A stretch of DNA of 64,000 nucleotides from Acetispira formosa (nom. nud.). Its GTDB lineage: Bacteria > Desulfobacterota > Desulfarculia > Adiutricales > Adiutricaceae. The notes beneath the pieces are model-generated. The model saw nothing but the letters and a program-made list of their open reading frames with translations, did not search any database and was not told the DNA's origin. This document shows positions 1-8,607 of this stretch, piece by piece. Made by a program: the position numbers and the translations under genes. The DNA is taken from positions 4,116,001 through 4,180,000 of the forward strand of contig CP026657.1 in the NCBI GenBank assembly GCA_023525915.1, in the 5' to 3' direction. Position 1 is the first letter of the stretch, and each line of letters starts with the position of its first letter.

Positions 1-310
1 GCGGCTTTTGGGACTGCGTTCGCTCATTCTGGAATTCAATCACGATTATGACCGGCTGATGGAAGGGCCCTACCCCTGGCCGCTGAAGCAGCGGGTGCGC
101 GGCCGGACCGGGCATCTGGCCAATGAAGAGGCGGCCGAACTGGCGGCCAGACTCTATCACAGTGATTTGAAGCATTTGGTTCTGGCCCATTTGTCGCAGA
201 CCAACAACACCCCGGAGCTGGCCCTGAAAGCCGCCAACCAGGCTTTGAAGGAAGTTATCGAGCCGATTGCCGCCGGGCAGGACGAGCCCACTATTGTTTT
301 CGATCTGTAA
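1..310 (+). CDS. MBL-fold metallo-hydrolase, C-terminal part (cut by window edge)
   Basis: The reading frame is already open at base 2 and ends at 310, so only about the last 100 residues are present. They contain GPYPWPLKQR, then TGHLANEEAAEL and LAHLSQTNNTPELA. These match my memory of the C-terminal end of YycJ-like metallo-beta-lactamase-fold phosphodiesterases/hydrolases, where the His of AHLS follows the last metal-binding region. The N-terminal HxHxDH metal site lies outside the window. The next gene starts 94 bp downstream with its own ribosome-binding site, so operon membership is possible but not shown. The family is fairly clear; the substrate cannot be told. Confidence 0.75.
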   Translation, partial: RLLGLRSLILEFNHDYDRLMEGPYPWPLKQRVRGRTGHLANEEAAELAARLYHSDLKHLVLAHLSQTNNTPELALKAANQALKEVIEPIAAGQDEPTIVFDL

Positions 311-404
311 TTGTATGCGGCCATAAAAGCCGGTTCCCGGCTGGGCTGTGTGGGGGTGTCACACCCGCGCGGCGGCATAAAGCATCGGGGCTGTGAGGTG
401 ATCT

Positions 405-2138
405 TTGACCGGATTGAAATACCTGTATCCCATATTGAAAAAATACCGGCTGATGATAGCGGCCGGTTTTTTAGCTTTAATCATATGTGATCTGGCCCAG
501 TTGACCATTCCCTCCGTTCTGGGGGGCGGCATTGACCTGATGGGGGCCGACGGCACGGTCGTCTCCGACCTCTGGCGGCCGGTGACCCGTATTCTGGGGC
601 TGGCCCTGGTGGTGGCTGTTACGCGCTTTGGCTGGCGCAATCTCATTATCGGTTTTTCGCGCCGGGTGGAAAGGTCGCTTCGGGATCGCCTCTATGAGAA
701 AATCGTTAAACTCTCGCCCCGCTGGCATCTGGAAAACGCCAGCGGCGACCTCATGGCCATGGCCACCAATGATGTGGAAAGCGTGCGCATGGCTCTGTCG
801 GCCGGGATGATAAGCATAACCGACACCGTGGTTATGGGCTGCACTTCCCTTATTTTTATGATCACCATCAGCCCCACCATGACCCTGTGGGCCCTTCTCC
901 CCATGCCGGCCATCACCCTGATGACCCACTTTTTGGGCCGCCGCATCTATCAGCTTGTTCTGGAAGTGCAGAACGTTTTCGGGCAACTGACGGAAAGCGT
1001 CCGTGAACAGCTCAGCGGCCTCCGGGTTATCCGGGCCATGGGGCTGAGTCACCTGGCCCTGGCCGAAGTCGAACGGACCGGGCGGCGCTATTTGAATATA
1101 AACGTGCGGCAGGCCACCCTGGCCGGGACTTTCTTTCCCTTCCTCCATTTTATGAGCAATCTGGCCGTGGCCCTGGTGCTTTATTTCGGCGGCCGCGAAA
1201 CTATTCTGGGCCATATTTCCACCGGCGATTTCGTGGCTTTCATCACCTATCTGGCCATGCTCACCTGGCCCCTTATGGCCCTGGGCATGATTATCGGCTT
1301 CATTCAGCAGGGGCTGGCTTCGTTGAATCGTCTCGGCCGGGTCTTCTCGGCTGAGGAGGTTGAGGCAAAGACCAAAGAGCTGGTTGCTCCGGCCAAAGAC
1401 ACGGCGCTGGATATTGAATTTATCGATCTCAGTTTCAAATATCCCACCAGGGAAAAGCCCGCGCTCAAAAATATCAGCCTGTCCCTGGCCCATGACCGCG
1501 TCACCGCCCTGATAGGGCCCATGGGCAGCGGCAAAAGCACTTTGGCCGCTTTGCTCCCGGCCCTCTATGAGGCCGCGCCGGGGACGCTCAAGGTGGCGGG
1601 GCGATTTGTGGAGGAGTGGCCGTCCGCCGATCTCCGGGCCCGCTTTGGCTACGTGCCGCAGGACGGCTTCATGTTCAGCGGCACCCTTTTCGATAACCTG
1701 GCGTTCGGAAAGCCGGAAGCCACGGAAGACGAGGCCATGGCCGCCGCCGCCGTGGCCGGTCTGGCCGATGATATTCTGGGCTTCCCTGACGGATTGAACA
1801 CCATGGTCGGTGAAAGGGGTATCACTCTTTCAGGCGGGCAGAGGCAGCGTCTGGCCCTGGCCAGGGCCCTTCTGATTGATCCTGATTTTCTGATTATGGA
1901 CGATACCCTCTCGGCCGTGGACGCGGCTGTGGAAACGGAGATTATGTCGCGCCTCTTGCCGCTGAGGCGGGAGAGGGGAGCGTTGATCATCAGCCACCGC
2001 CTCTCCAGCCTGATGGGGGTGGATAGAATTGTGGTGCTGGAAAACGGGCGCGTCACTGATGTGGGGACGCCGGCGGAGCTTATGTCACGCGAGAGTTATT
2101 TCAAGCGTGTGCGCGAGCTGAATCAGTTTGAGGAATAA
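405..2138 (+). CDS. ABC exporter half-transporter, degenerate ATP-site subunit
   Basis: A 577-aa type IV (MsbA/multidrug-like) ABC exporter subunit. About six membrane segments lie in residues 10-300, followed by a nucleotide-binding domain with Walker A GPMGSGKST, signature LSGGQRQR and the H-loop SHR. In Walker B (FLIMDDTLSAVD) the catalytic position is Asp (D500) instead of Glu. This is the change that marks the non-catalytic ATP site in heterodimeric exporters such as BmrC/TM287. The start is TTG at 405, chosen because GAGGTG lies 4 bp upstream. Its partner begins 15 bp after its stop, so the two are almost certainly co-transcribed and form one heterodimer in the inner membrane. The exported substrate (lipid, drug or peptide) is unknown. 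Confidence 0.9.
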   Translation: MTGLKYLYPILKKYRLMIAAGFLALIICDLAQLTIPSVLGGGIDLMGADGTVVSDLWRPVTRILGLALVVAVTRFGWRNLIIGFSRRVERSLRDRLYEKIVKLSPRWHLENASGDLMAMATNDVESVRMALSAGMISITDTVVMGCTSLIFMITISPTMTLWALLPMPAITLMTHFLGRRIYQLVLEVQNVFGQLTESVREQLSGLRVIRAMGLSHLALAEVERTGRRYLNINVRQATLAGTFFPFLHFMSNLAVALVLYFGGRETILGHISTGDFVAFITYLAMLTWPLMALGMIIGFIQQGLASLNRLGRVFSAEEVEAKTKELVAPAKDTALDIEFIDLSFKYPTREKPALKNISLSLAHDRVTALIGPMGSGKSTLAALLPALYEAAPGTLKVAGRFVEEWPSADLRARFGYVPQDGFMFSGTLFDNLAFGKPEATEDEAMAAAAVAGLADDILGFPDGLNTMVGERGITLSGGQRQRLALARALLIDPDFLIMDDTLSAVDAAVETEIMSRLLPLRRERGALIISHRLSSLMGVDRIVVLENGRVTDVGTPAELMSRESYFKRVRELNQFEE

Positions 2139-2153
2139 GAAAGGGGCTTGGTG

Positions 2154-4280
2154 ATGGTTGAAGATGAAGTGAAACGCCCCTTAGGCGGGGATTTGAAGCT
2201 TCTGGGCCGCCTTTGGCCCATGATAAAGCCGCTGAGGTTGATCATAGCCCTGGGCGCGGTTATGGTTTTTGTGGCCGCCATGGCCAGTGTGGCCCTGCCT
2301 TATGCCACCCGTCTGGCCATTGACCGCTATATCGTCCCGGTGGGTCCGATGGTGACCATGCCGGAGGGGACTGAACTGCCTGAACCGCTCCGGCGGGCTC
2401 TTGATTCCGGCCACTCCGTTTCCAGCGGGGAAAGCGGCGTGTTCTTCCTGAAGCCGGAGGCGGTGGAGCTGTTGGACAAGCGGGAGGAAGAGGCTCTGGT
2501 GGCCGGGGGCTATCTCAGCCGTGAACGCTATTATGTGCGCCAGTTAAGCGGCGGCGAGGGTGAAAGCCGCATGCAGACTCTGGCCATGCGCCGCCCGGAT
2601 CTGGTCATGGCCTGGCCGGGACTGTTGGCTGTGGAGGAAAAGAATCTGGCCGAACTCCCGGATGTGGTCATCTCCACCTGGCGGGCGGCCGATCTGGACG
2701 GATTGAAGCAACTGGCCCTGGTCTTCGCCCTTCTGATGTTTTTGGGCTATATTTTTGAGTTCGGCCAGCGGGTGGTTCTGGAAACGGCCGCCCAGCGGCT
2801 GTCGCTGGATTTGCGGCAGAGAATCATGGCCCACCTTTTCAGCCTCAGCCAGTCATTCTTCGACCGCCACCAGTCGGCCCGTCTGACTTCCCGCGTCACC
2901 AATGACGTCAATAACCTGTCCAACCTCACCAAAACCAGTGTGGCCACCCTCTTTAACGATCTGGTGAGCCTCTTGGTGATTGTGGTGATCATGTTTTCGC
3001 TCAGCCCCAAGCTGGCTCTCATCACTGTGGCTTTCACCCCGTTCACGGTGATTTTGTCATCTTATTTCGGAAAAATGTCCCGGGCTGTTCAGCGCGACCT
3101 CAGGGCCCGGCTGGCCATCATCAATCAAAGTTTTGCTGAAACCATCGGCGGCATCAACATCATTCAGGCCTTCCGCCGCGAGGCCAGGAATACCGAACTT
3201 TTTGAAAGCCTCAACTATCAGAACTATCTGGCCGGTTTAAAGCAGATGAGAATACACGCCGTGTTCGTGCCGCTGATTGATGTTTTCGCCTCACTGATTC
3301 TGGCGCTGGTCATCTGGTACGGCGGCGGGTCGGTGCTGGCCGGAACTCTAAGTCTGGGCGTAGTGGCCGCCTTTATCGGTTACGCACGACGCTTTTTTCA
3401 GCCTATTCAGGATATGGCGGAAAAGCTGAACATCTTTCAATCGGCCTTCGCCTCACTGGAGCGTCTGACAGAACTTCTGGACGAGGACGATAAGATCGAA
3501 ACGCCTGAAAACGCTCTCCAGCCGGTCAATCCTGGCGGCGGAGTTGAATTTTCGCACGTCAATTTCCGTTATCTGCCGGAGGGACCGCTGGTCCTGAAAG
3601 ACATCACTTTCAAAATAGCGCCCGGCGAGTCCGTGGCCCTGGTCGGGCAGACCGGCAGCGGCAAGAGTTCCATCATCAACCTGATTCAGCGGGCTTACGA
3701 TCCCGAATCAGGCGAAATCCTGTTTGACGGCCTGCCGTTGAAAAAGCTGGATCTGAAAGCCCACGCCGCCCGTCTCGGCCTGGTGACTCAGGACGTTTAC
3801 CTCTATTCCGGGACGGTCATGGACAATCTGCGTCTCGGCCGCACCAACCTGACTGACGATGAGATCAAGGCGGCCTGCCATGCCGTGGGGGCTGATTACT
3901 TCATCGAACGGCTGCCCCACGGCTATGACGAGCATCTTGGGCCGGGCGGTAGGCATCTGTCGGCTGGTGAGCGTCAGCTTCTGGCCTGCGCCCGCGCTCT
4001 GATTGAGACGCCGGAAATCATCATTCTTGACGAGGCCACCGCCGCCGTCGATTCAGAGAGCGAAGCGCTGATAGAGCGGGCTCTCTCCACCCTGTTTCAG
4101 GGCCGCACCTCCATCACCATAGCCCACCGGCTGGCCACCATCCGCCGGGTGGACCGAATTCTGGTTTTGCACAACGGACGGCTTATTGAAGAGGGGAGCC
4201 ATGATGAACTGGTGGCGAAGAAGGGGGCCTATTACCGTCTGGCCCTGTTGCAGGGACTGACCCACGAACTGGTGGATTAA
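2154..4280 (+). CDS. ABC exporter half-transporter, catalytic partner with TM1-TM2 insertion
   Basis: A 708-aa ABC exporter subunit. Its nucleotide-binding domain has Walker A GQTGSGKSS and an intact Walker B (ILDEATAAVD, Glu at about residue 627), but an altered signature, LSAGERQ, in place of LSGGQ. With the upstream subunit this gives one good ATP site (this Walker B plus the neighbour's LSGGQ) and one degenerate site. Between the first two membrane segments there is an insertion of about 110 residues (roughly 65-175) predicted to face the periplasm; MsbA has no such insertion. ATG at 2154 is preferred over the overlapping TTG/GTG because AAGGGG is well placed. The transported molecule is not known. 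Confidence 0.9.
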   Translation: MVEDEVKRPLGGDLKLLGRLWPMIKPLRLIIALGAVMVFVAAMASVALPYATRLAIDRYIVPVGPMVTMPEGTELPEPLRRALDSGHSVSSGESGVFFLKPEAVELLDKREEEALVAGGYLSRERYYVRQLSGGEGESRMQTLAMRRPDLVMAWPGLLAVEEKNLAELPDVVISTWRAADLDGLKQLALVFALLMFLGYIFEFGQRVVLETAAQRLSLDLRQRIMAHLFSLSQSFFDRHQSARLTSRVTNDVNNLSNLTKTSVATLFNDLVSLLVIVVIMFSLSPKLALITVAFTPFTVILSSYFGKMSRAVQRDLRARLAIINQSFAETIGGINIIQAFRREARNTELFESLNYQNYLAGLKQMRIHAVFVPLIDVFASLILALVIWYGGGSVLAGTLSLGVVAAFIGYARRFFQPIQDMAEKLNIFQSAFASLERLTELLDEDDKIETPENALQPVNPGGGVEFSHVNFRYLPEGPLVLKDITFKIAPGESVALVGQTGSGKSSIINLIQRAYDPESGEILFDGLPLKKLDLKAHAARLGLVTQDVYLYSGTVMDNLRLGRTNLTDDEIKAACHAVGADYFIERLPHGYDEHLGPGGRHLSAGERQLLACARALIETPEIIILDEATAAVDSESEALIERALSTLFQGRTSITIAHRLATIRRVDRILVLHNGRLIEEGSHDELVAKKGAYYRLALLQGLTHELVD

Positions 4281-4301
4281 ACGGCTGAAACACATGGAAT
4301 C

Positions 4302-4339
4302 AAAAATGGCGGCCTCATTCAAATGAGGCCGCCCTTTTT
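4302..4339. terminator. Bidirectional terminator between convergent genes
   Basis: An 11-bp perfect stem (4308-4318 with 4323-4333) has an A run on its left and a T run on its right. It can stop the ABC operon from the left and the lipoprotein transcript from the right. Confidence 0.9.
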
Positions 4340-4343
4340 GCGG

Positions 4344-4652
4344 TTATTTATGAGAATAAGCTCCGCCTTTAGAATTCTTGCTGCTGCTGTTGCTGATGGC
4401 CCTGCTCTCGGCGTTCTGTTCCTGCCGGGCCTTATGAAGCGACAAATCATTATACTTCTTGATCGGGGACCGTTTGGTCTGAAGCTTAAGATCCTTGGCG
4501 GTTATTTTGGCCGGCGGCGGGGGCTGTTCAGCCACAGCTTCCGCGGCAACAGCCTTTGGGGGCGCTTTCCTGTGGGCGGCCGGGGTTGATTTATTCGAAC
4601 AGCCGCTGATCACAAAAAGTGAGATGGCCAACACTATCAGTAAATGTTTCAT
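4344..4652 (-). CDS. Small lipoprotein of unknown function
   Basis: A 102-aa protein beginning with a short basic start, a hydrophobic stretch (LLIVLAISLFV) and the lipobox ISGC. The mature protein should therefore be lipid-anchored at Cys 18 or so. The rest is Ala/Pro-rich and then basic (KAPPKAV, PPPPAK, KLQTKRSPIKK), with no recognisable domain, and looks like a flexible periplasmic linker. ATG at 4652 has GGAGG seven bases upstream, which decides the start over the in-frame TTG at 4658. It is convergent with the ABC operon and shares its terminator. No function can be assigned. Confidence 0.75.
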   Translation of the reverse strand: MKHLLIVLAISLFVISGCSNKSTPAAHRKAPPKAVAAEAVAEQPPPPAKITAKDLKLQTKRSPIKKYNDLSLHKARQEQNAESRAISNSSSKNSKGGAYSHK

Positions 4653-4743
4653 GATCAATCCTCCGCTGATTCTGTTGCCCTGATTTTATCATAAAATAAG
4701 GCTGAACTGAACCACTGGCTAATTTGGCCGCAATCATCGGGGC

Positions 4744-5484
4744 TTACTCGGTGTAGAGTTCCCGCAGCCTTTTCACGTCGGCTTTCAGTACGTTGGCAAG
4801 GTAATTATCCAGCCCTTTATATTGCTCATTGATAACCTTCAGGGCCGCCTCCAGATATTCCGGCTCCACCCTGACCAACGGGGCCATATATGGATGGCGC
4901 TCCACCAACGGAGCGTATTTTTCCCTAAGGCATTCGGTGGAGAGAAGGTAGTCGGCCATGATAAGGTCCATACCAACTCCCAGGGCCGTTAAGAGCAGCA
5001 TGGCCGCAAAACCTGTGCGGTCTTTCCCGGCCGTGCAGTGAAACAGAAGGGGAGCATTATCTTCTTCGGCGGCCATCGCCAGGAAACGCGCGAAAGTTTC
5101 ATGAAAATCAGTAGCCAGCTTTTCATTGATCCAGGGCATCATTACAAGACCGTCAGGCTCCTGGCCGCTTTCGATTACTTCCTTCATACTGCCGATGACT
5201 ATCGGCAGGCGCACCGCCCGTTCCACCGAAGAGGGCAGCCGGTCCGGTGATTCCCGCACCTCACTGTCGTCCCTGAAATCAATAAAAGTTTTCAGCGGGA
5301 TTTTCGCCATCTTTTCAAGATCAGTATCCGATAGGTTATTGAGGTCGCCGGAGCGGAACAAGCGTCCCCACTTGACTTTCCGGCCGCCGGCCGCCGGGTA
5401 TCCGCCCAGGTCACGCACATTGTAGGCCCCTTCAAAGTCGAGCAGGCGGCCGGGCTGATTGACATATGATTCTATGCTGTTCAT
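4744..5484 (-). CDS. Tyrosine/dual-specificity phosphatase-like protein
   Basis: A 246-aa cytoplasmic protein with the phosphatase signature FHCTAGKDRTG (H149, nucleophile C150, R156). It also has the N-terminal family motif YNVRDLGGYP around residue 21 and a LFRSGDLNNLS segment. These features define the Y_phosphatase3 group (MptpB/LipA type), which includes protein-tyrosine and phosphoinositide phosphatases. The general-acid region near TFIDFRDDSEV is present. It is monocistronic, lying between the lipoprotein and a repeat-rich gap. The real substrate is unknown; the catalytic family is clear. Confidence 0.85.
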   Translation of the reverse strand: MNSIESYVNQPGRLLDFEGAYNVRDLGGYPAAGGRKVKWGRLFRSGDLNNLSDTDLEKMAKIPLKTFIDFRDDSEVRESPDRLPSSVERAVRLPIVIGSMKEVIESGQEPDGLVMMPWINEKLATDFHETFARFLAMAAEEDNAPLLFHCTAGKDRTGFAAMLLLTALGVGMDLIMADYLLSTECLREKYAPLVERHPYMAPLVRVEPEYLEAALKVINEQYKGLDNYLANVLKADVKRLRELYTE

Positions 5485-5583
5485 TTTCTACTCCTGACAT
5501 GGTTTTCAAACCATAACCCCGAAGAATAGCAGAAATGAACATAATTGGCCATAGCCGGGCTATCGCTCGAAACGGCAAAGGTA

Positions 5584-5960
5584 AAACTCGGCCGTGCGGG
5601 CGAAAATTTTTACGAAAGGCACTGACGTCGCTCGTAATTTTCTCGTATTCCCGGCCGGGTGACAGTGGCGGAGGTTTGTAGGTCCGTGCCCGTCCGGGGA
5701 GCAAAATTACGAGCGACTTACAGAAAATTTTTCGCCCGCACGGCCTGGTCAGTGTCGGCGTTTGGGTGGGCTGCGGTTGGGGGTTCTTTGTCATGAGCCA
5801 ACAATGTCCAGGAGGGCGGGGCGGTGAGATTTCTCCAGAGGGGACCACGATTTTTGCTCCCCGGACGGGTACGGACGTACAAACCTTTTGTGAAGCCCCC
5901 CGGCCGGGATCAGAGAAAAATCGGGGGCAACTATGGAGATATCTCACCGCACTGCCCTCC
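5584..5960. repeat. Nested degenerate inverted repeats in an intergenic gap
   Basis: The 575-bp gap between the phosphatase and the DsbA-like gene holds no convincing gene but is built of long inverted repeats. The pairs are 5590-5611 with 5724-5745 (about one mismatch), 5627-5643 with 5701-5717, 5673-5706 with 5852-5885 (few mismatches), and 5811-5837 with 5934-5960 (about three mismatches). The arms interleave, so several alternative folds are possible. This looks like a decayed palindromic repeat or MITE-like insertion, possibly two overlapping copies. Confidence 0.7.
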
Positions 5961-6059
5961 GGGTTTTACCAAAGGTTCTTTGCACGCGATTGCTGACACT
6001 GGACAAATCAAGCTGATATGAGCATAATATCCTGTGTCTGAAAACAAAGGAGTGGTGCT

Positions 6060-6719
6060 GTGAAAAATATGAAAACAAAGATACCCTTTCTGATTACTCT
6101 GGCTCTTCTGTTTTTACCGTTGACGGCCTTGGCGCAGGAAGATTTTAAACTTGGCGGAAATTATATGGAACTGCCCGCACCGGCCACGCGCATCAATCCC
6201 GATGACGCGCGCCTGGAGGTGACTCTGTTCCTATGGTATGGCTGTGGAGCCTGTTCCCTGGTTGATCCCATTTTTGAGGCCTGGGCTGAAGAGCAGCCGG
6301 AAGATGTGGCCACCCGGGTGCTGCCTACCACCTGGGTCGAGCCTTGGAACATGCATGCGCGTATTTTCATGACTCTGGAAGAGATGGGGCTGGAGAAAGA
6401 CTTGCATAGAAAAGTTTTTGAAACTTTTAAAACCCGCGAGGGCATGCCCCGGTCTGAAGATGATCTGCCCGCTTTCGCCAAAGCCATGGGGCTGGACCCC
6501 GAGACTTTTATGAAAACATATAAATCAAAAGAAGTCTCCGGCCGCATGGAATGGCTGGATGGTATTCTGAAAGTTTATAACCCGGACGCCGTGCCCGCGA
6601 TTGTGGTTGACGGACGTTATCTGACAAATCTGGGGCTGGTGGAAGATCCGTCCCGGTTTATGGAACTGACCGGGCAGCTGGTGGAAAAAGTACGCCAGGA
6701 AAAAGCGGCTGAAAAGTAG
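6060..6719 (+). CDS. Exported DsbA-like thiol-disulfide oxidoreductase with CGAC active site
   Basis: A 219-aa protein with a signal peptide (residues 1-25, ending LPLTALAQ), so it acts in the periplasm. It has a thioredoxin/DsbA fold: TLFLWYGCGACSLVDP carries the redox pair C62-x-x-C65, and VPAIVVDG near residue 180 supplies the cis-proline. The active site is CGAC rather than the CPHC of DsbA, which should shift its redox potential. Start GTG 6060 is supported by AAAGGAG seven bases upstream; an inner ATG at 6069 is possible. It probably forms or isomerises disulfides in exported proteins. No dedicated partner (DsbB) lies next to it. Confidence 0.85.
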   Translation: MKNMKTKIPFLITLALLFLPLTALAQEDFKLGGNYMELPAPATRINPDDARLEVTLFLWYGCGACSLVDPIFEAWAEEQPEDVATRVLPTTWVEPWNMHARIFMTLEEMGLEKDLHRKVFETFKTREGMPRSEDDLPAFAKAMGLDPETFMKTYKSKEVSGRMEWLDGILKVYNPDAVPAIVVDGRYLTNLGLVEDPSRFMELTGQLVEKVRQEKAAEK

Positions 6720-6735
6720 GGCGATTACACTATAC

Positions 6736-6769
6736 AAAAAGCCGGGGTCATATCAGCCCCGGCTTTTTT
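6736..6769 (+). terminator. Terminator after the DsbA-like gene
   Basis: A GC stem (GCCGGGG with CCCCGGC) is flanked by AAAAA and TTTTTT, so it works in either direction. It lies 20 bp after the stop and separates the host gene from the prophage junction. Confidence 0.9.
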
Positions 6770-6879
6770 ATATGACTGTTCCGACAAAAAAAGATCGCAG
6801 AAAATCTGTTCCGTCATGGTAAAGATTAAATTATCAGGGAAGTCAAAAGAGTTGAAGAAGAGAGGGTATTTATGTAAAA

Positions 6880-6911
6880 TAGTGGGGTGAGTGAGGGGAT
6901 TTGAACCCCCG
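6880..6911. repeat. attL: left copy of the 32-bp attachment core
   Basis: It matches 49556-49587 base for base, including the T-arm and acceptor 3' half of tRNA-His (complement strand). The tRNA fragment here is not a functional gene. Confidence 0.95.
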
Positions 6912-6943
6912 ACAGGCTATGCCAATCATAGCATTTAACTGGC

Positions 6944-6971
6944 CTGATAACGAACTGATAACGTTATCAGG
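6944..6971. repeat. Putative integrase arm-type sites next to attL
   Basis: Two direct copies of CTGATAACG, spaced 11 bp start to start, are followed by an inverted TATCAG. The first 21 bp occur again at 49478-49498 just inside the other end. In the circular phage the two sets would flank the attP core at about 33 and 57 bp, as arm sites for a tyrosine integrase should. Confidence 0.6.
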
Positions 6972-6984
6972 CACAGTATTGATA

Positions 6985-7263
6985 TTAAACCCCCAACCCC
7001 TTGAGCACATAATTGAGCACAGCACTCAAAGCAACGGCGGCGCCGGCCACCTTGGCCTGATTGAGCTCAAGCTTCTGGACCTTGTCCTTCAGCCGGGCCA
7101 GACAGGTGTCCTGGCGGGCGCAATCCTTATCTTTGGCGTCCAGCCGGGCCTCTATCTGGGCCAGCACGTTCATGTTTTCGTGAATCAGCTCTTCCAGCTT
7201 GTCCATAGTGGTTTCCAACTTGTCGAGCTTTTCCCACAGCTTATTGGTGTCGGTGTCAGTCAT
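6985..7263 (-). CDS. XhlA-like holin/haemolysin
   Basis: A 92-aa protein: residues 5-65 are a charged heptad coiled coil (KLWEKLDKLETTMDKLEEL...), then one C-terminal hydrophobic segment (VAGAAVALSAVLNYVLKGLGV). This is the layout of the XhlA holin/haemolysin family, which sits in the inner membrane and helps lysis. It is the last gene of the leftward late operon, next to attL, and overlaps the preceding stop by 4 bp. No separate endolysin gene accompanies it. The family call rests on architecture rather than on invariant residues. Confidence 0.65.
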   Translation of the reverse strand: MTDTDTNKLWEKLDKLETTMDKLEELIHENMNVLAQIEARLDAKDKDCARQDTCLARLKDKVQKLELNQAKVAGAAVALSAVLNYVLKGLGV

Positions 7264-7637
7264 TTGTCCTCCAAGGCGGCCAACTCTTCACGCAACGGCC
7301 CGGCCTTAGCCTCATGTTCAGCCTTCCTGGCCAGAGCGTATTCATCACCCACCGCCAGATTGGCCAGAATGCGCGGCGTGAGGTATTCAGCATCGAGTGC
7401 GTCCAGTTCGCTCTTGATCTCAACGGCGCGTTCCTTATCCGTGGCCAACTCACCCAACCCCCCACCGTAAAAGCGGATGGTTTCCCGCAGATAATCCAGG
7501 CAGGCCACCTGATCGTTGTGCCGCAGTTCCACCATCATGTCTTCATCGGGCATTTCCGTGCGATCAAGCCACCGGGCTTCCTTAAAGCCCCAGATTCTTC
7601 CATCGGCTATCAGCCAATAGTAATTTTTGTCATTCAT
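7260..7637 (-). CDS. Phage late protein of unknown function
   Basis: A 125-aa soluble protein. The N-terminal part (NDKNYYWLIADGRIWGFKEARWLD) reads like a small beta domain; the C-terminal third is helical and charged (AEHEAKAGPLREELAALEDK). The start at 7637 is chosen because GGGAGG lies 5 bp upstream and the ATG overlaps the stop of the fibre gene. Its place between a tail spike and the holin suggests a fibre chaperone or an accessory lysis protein. I do not recognise the family. Confidence 0.7.
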   Translation of the reverse strand: MNDKNYYWLIADGRIWGFKEARWLDRTEMPDEDMMVELRHNDQVACLDYLRETIRFYGGGLGELATDKERAVEIKSELDALDAEYLTPRILANLAVGDEYALARKAEHEAKAGPLREELAALEDK

Positions 7638-8607
7638 AGTATCCTCCCATAGCGGTCTCGGCGATTCCTGATATTGTGCCGGGTATGCCTTCAGCCCCAA
7701 GTCCAGTGCTGATTACTCCATAAGTTCCGGCATAATATCGTCTGCCGGTTGCTTTGCCGGTAAAAGTGGTCCCGCCGAAGTACATGTAATACCCAAGAAG
7801 CCCGCGCACCACATCAGCCTTGGCGATAAAGTCATTGAGCTGGATAGTGGTGTTTTTCCAGGCCGCAACGATACTCCCTTCCGTGGCGGCATATATAGCC
7901 ACTTCGGCGGTTCCGCTGAATTGAATCAGGCCGCTGATATTGATTAATGCTCCATCGACAGCGCGGAGCAAAGCACTCGTATTCGCGCCGGAAGAACGGA
8001 AATCAGCGTTATAAACCTCCACCCTGGCCAGCGCCCCGACCGTCAAGGCGGTGGAAATGAAGTTCTGAAGCCTGAAGTCCGACATTTTAGAGTAAATGTG
8101 TATCTGGCCGAAATTGGCCGGATTGTTGATATCGGCGCTGTCGATAATGACCCGGCCCGAATAGGTGTCGGCCTCGGATACGGTCATAGTATAGCTGCCG
8201 GGGGCGAAAAGGACTGTGACGGTGAACCCGGCCTGATCGATACTCTTCAGAAACTTGTCGGCCCCGGTCCACGATTTCAGTGGGGCGGTCTGGCTGCCGT
8301 CATTGTTGTCGCTGCCGGTCGAGCCGTTGACGTAGAGAGTGAAGTTTTTGGTCAACCGGTTGCGGATTTTTGAACCGAACAGCCCGTCAATGTCTGCCTG
8401 GATTTTTTGCTGAAGAGCGGGGTGCAGACCATCGACAAGTGCATTGTTGTGGGCAATGATATCTCCGCCCTGTCCACCTGATGTTTCAAGTTCCTGCCGA
8501 ATGTGCTCATACTGACGCAAAAGATCGGCTACATCTAAGCCAAGCTTGTCGGCTATGGCCTGAATTTTGGCCATGAAAGTGGCCACTTCCTGAGAGGTTA
8601 ACGTCAT
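7630..8607 (-). CDS. Tail spike/fibre protein with beta-helix-like C-terminal region
   Basis: A 325-aa protein. Residues 1-100 are helical and probably form the trimer stalk or the attachment to the upstream fibre. From NFTLYVNGSTGSDNNDG (near residue 108) onward the sequence has the short, alternating, Gly/Asn-rich strands typical of phage right-handed beta-helix receptor-binding proteins (SGRVIIDSADINN, VEVYNADFRSSG, LINISGLIQFSGTAEVAIYAA). It starts directly after the T7-like fibre gene and ends overlapping the next one. It likely binds the host surface; no lyase or esterase site is evident. Confidence 0.7.
   Translation of the reverse strand: MTLTSQEVATFMAKIQAIADKLGLDVADLLRQYEHIRQELETSGGQGGDIIAHNNALVDGLHPALQQKIQADIDGLFGSKIRNRLTKNFTLYVNGSTGSDNNDGSQTAPLKSWTGADKFLKSIDQAGFTVTVLFAPGSYTMTVSEADTYSGRVIIDSADINNPANFGQIHIYSKMSDFRLQNFISTALTVGALARVEVYNADFRSSGANTSALLRAVDGALINISGLIQFSGTAEVAIYAATEGSIVAAWKNTTIQLNDFIAKADVVRGLLGYYMYFGGTTFTGKATGRRYYAGTYGVISTGLGAEGIPGTISGIAETAMGGYYE

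Noticed and set aside
477..1493. Long antisense frame opposite the first ABC gene
   Set aside because: The opposite strand encodes a complete ABC exporter with all motifs; the antisense product is His/Gly/Gln-rich without any family character.
5432..5947. 171-codon minus-strand ORF in the repeat-filled gap
   Set aside because: It is made from the inverted repeats, is Pro/Arg-rich, and overlaps the phosphatase start.
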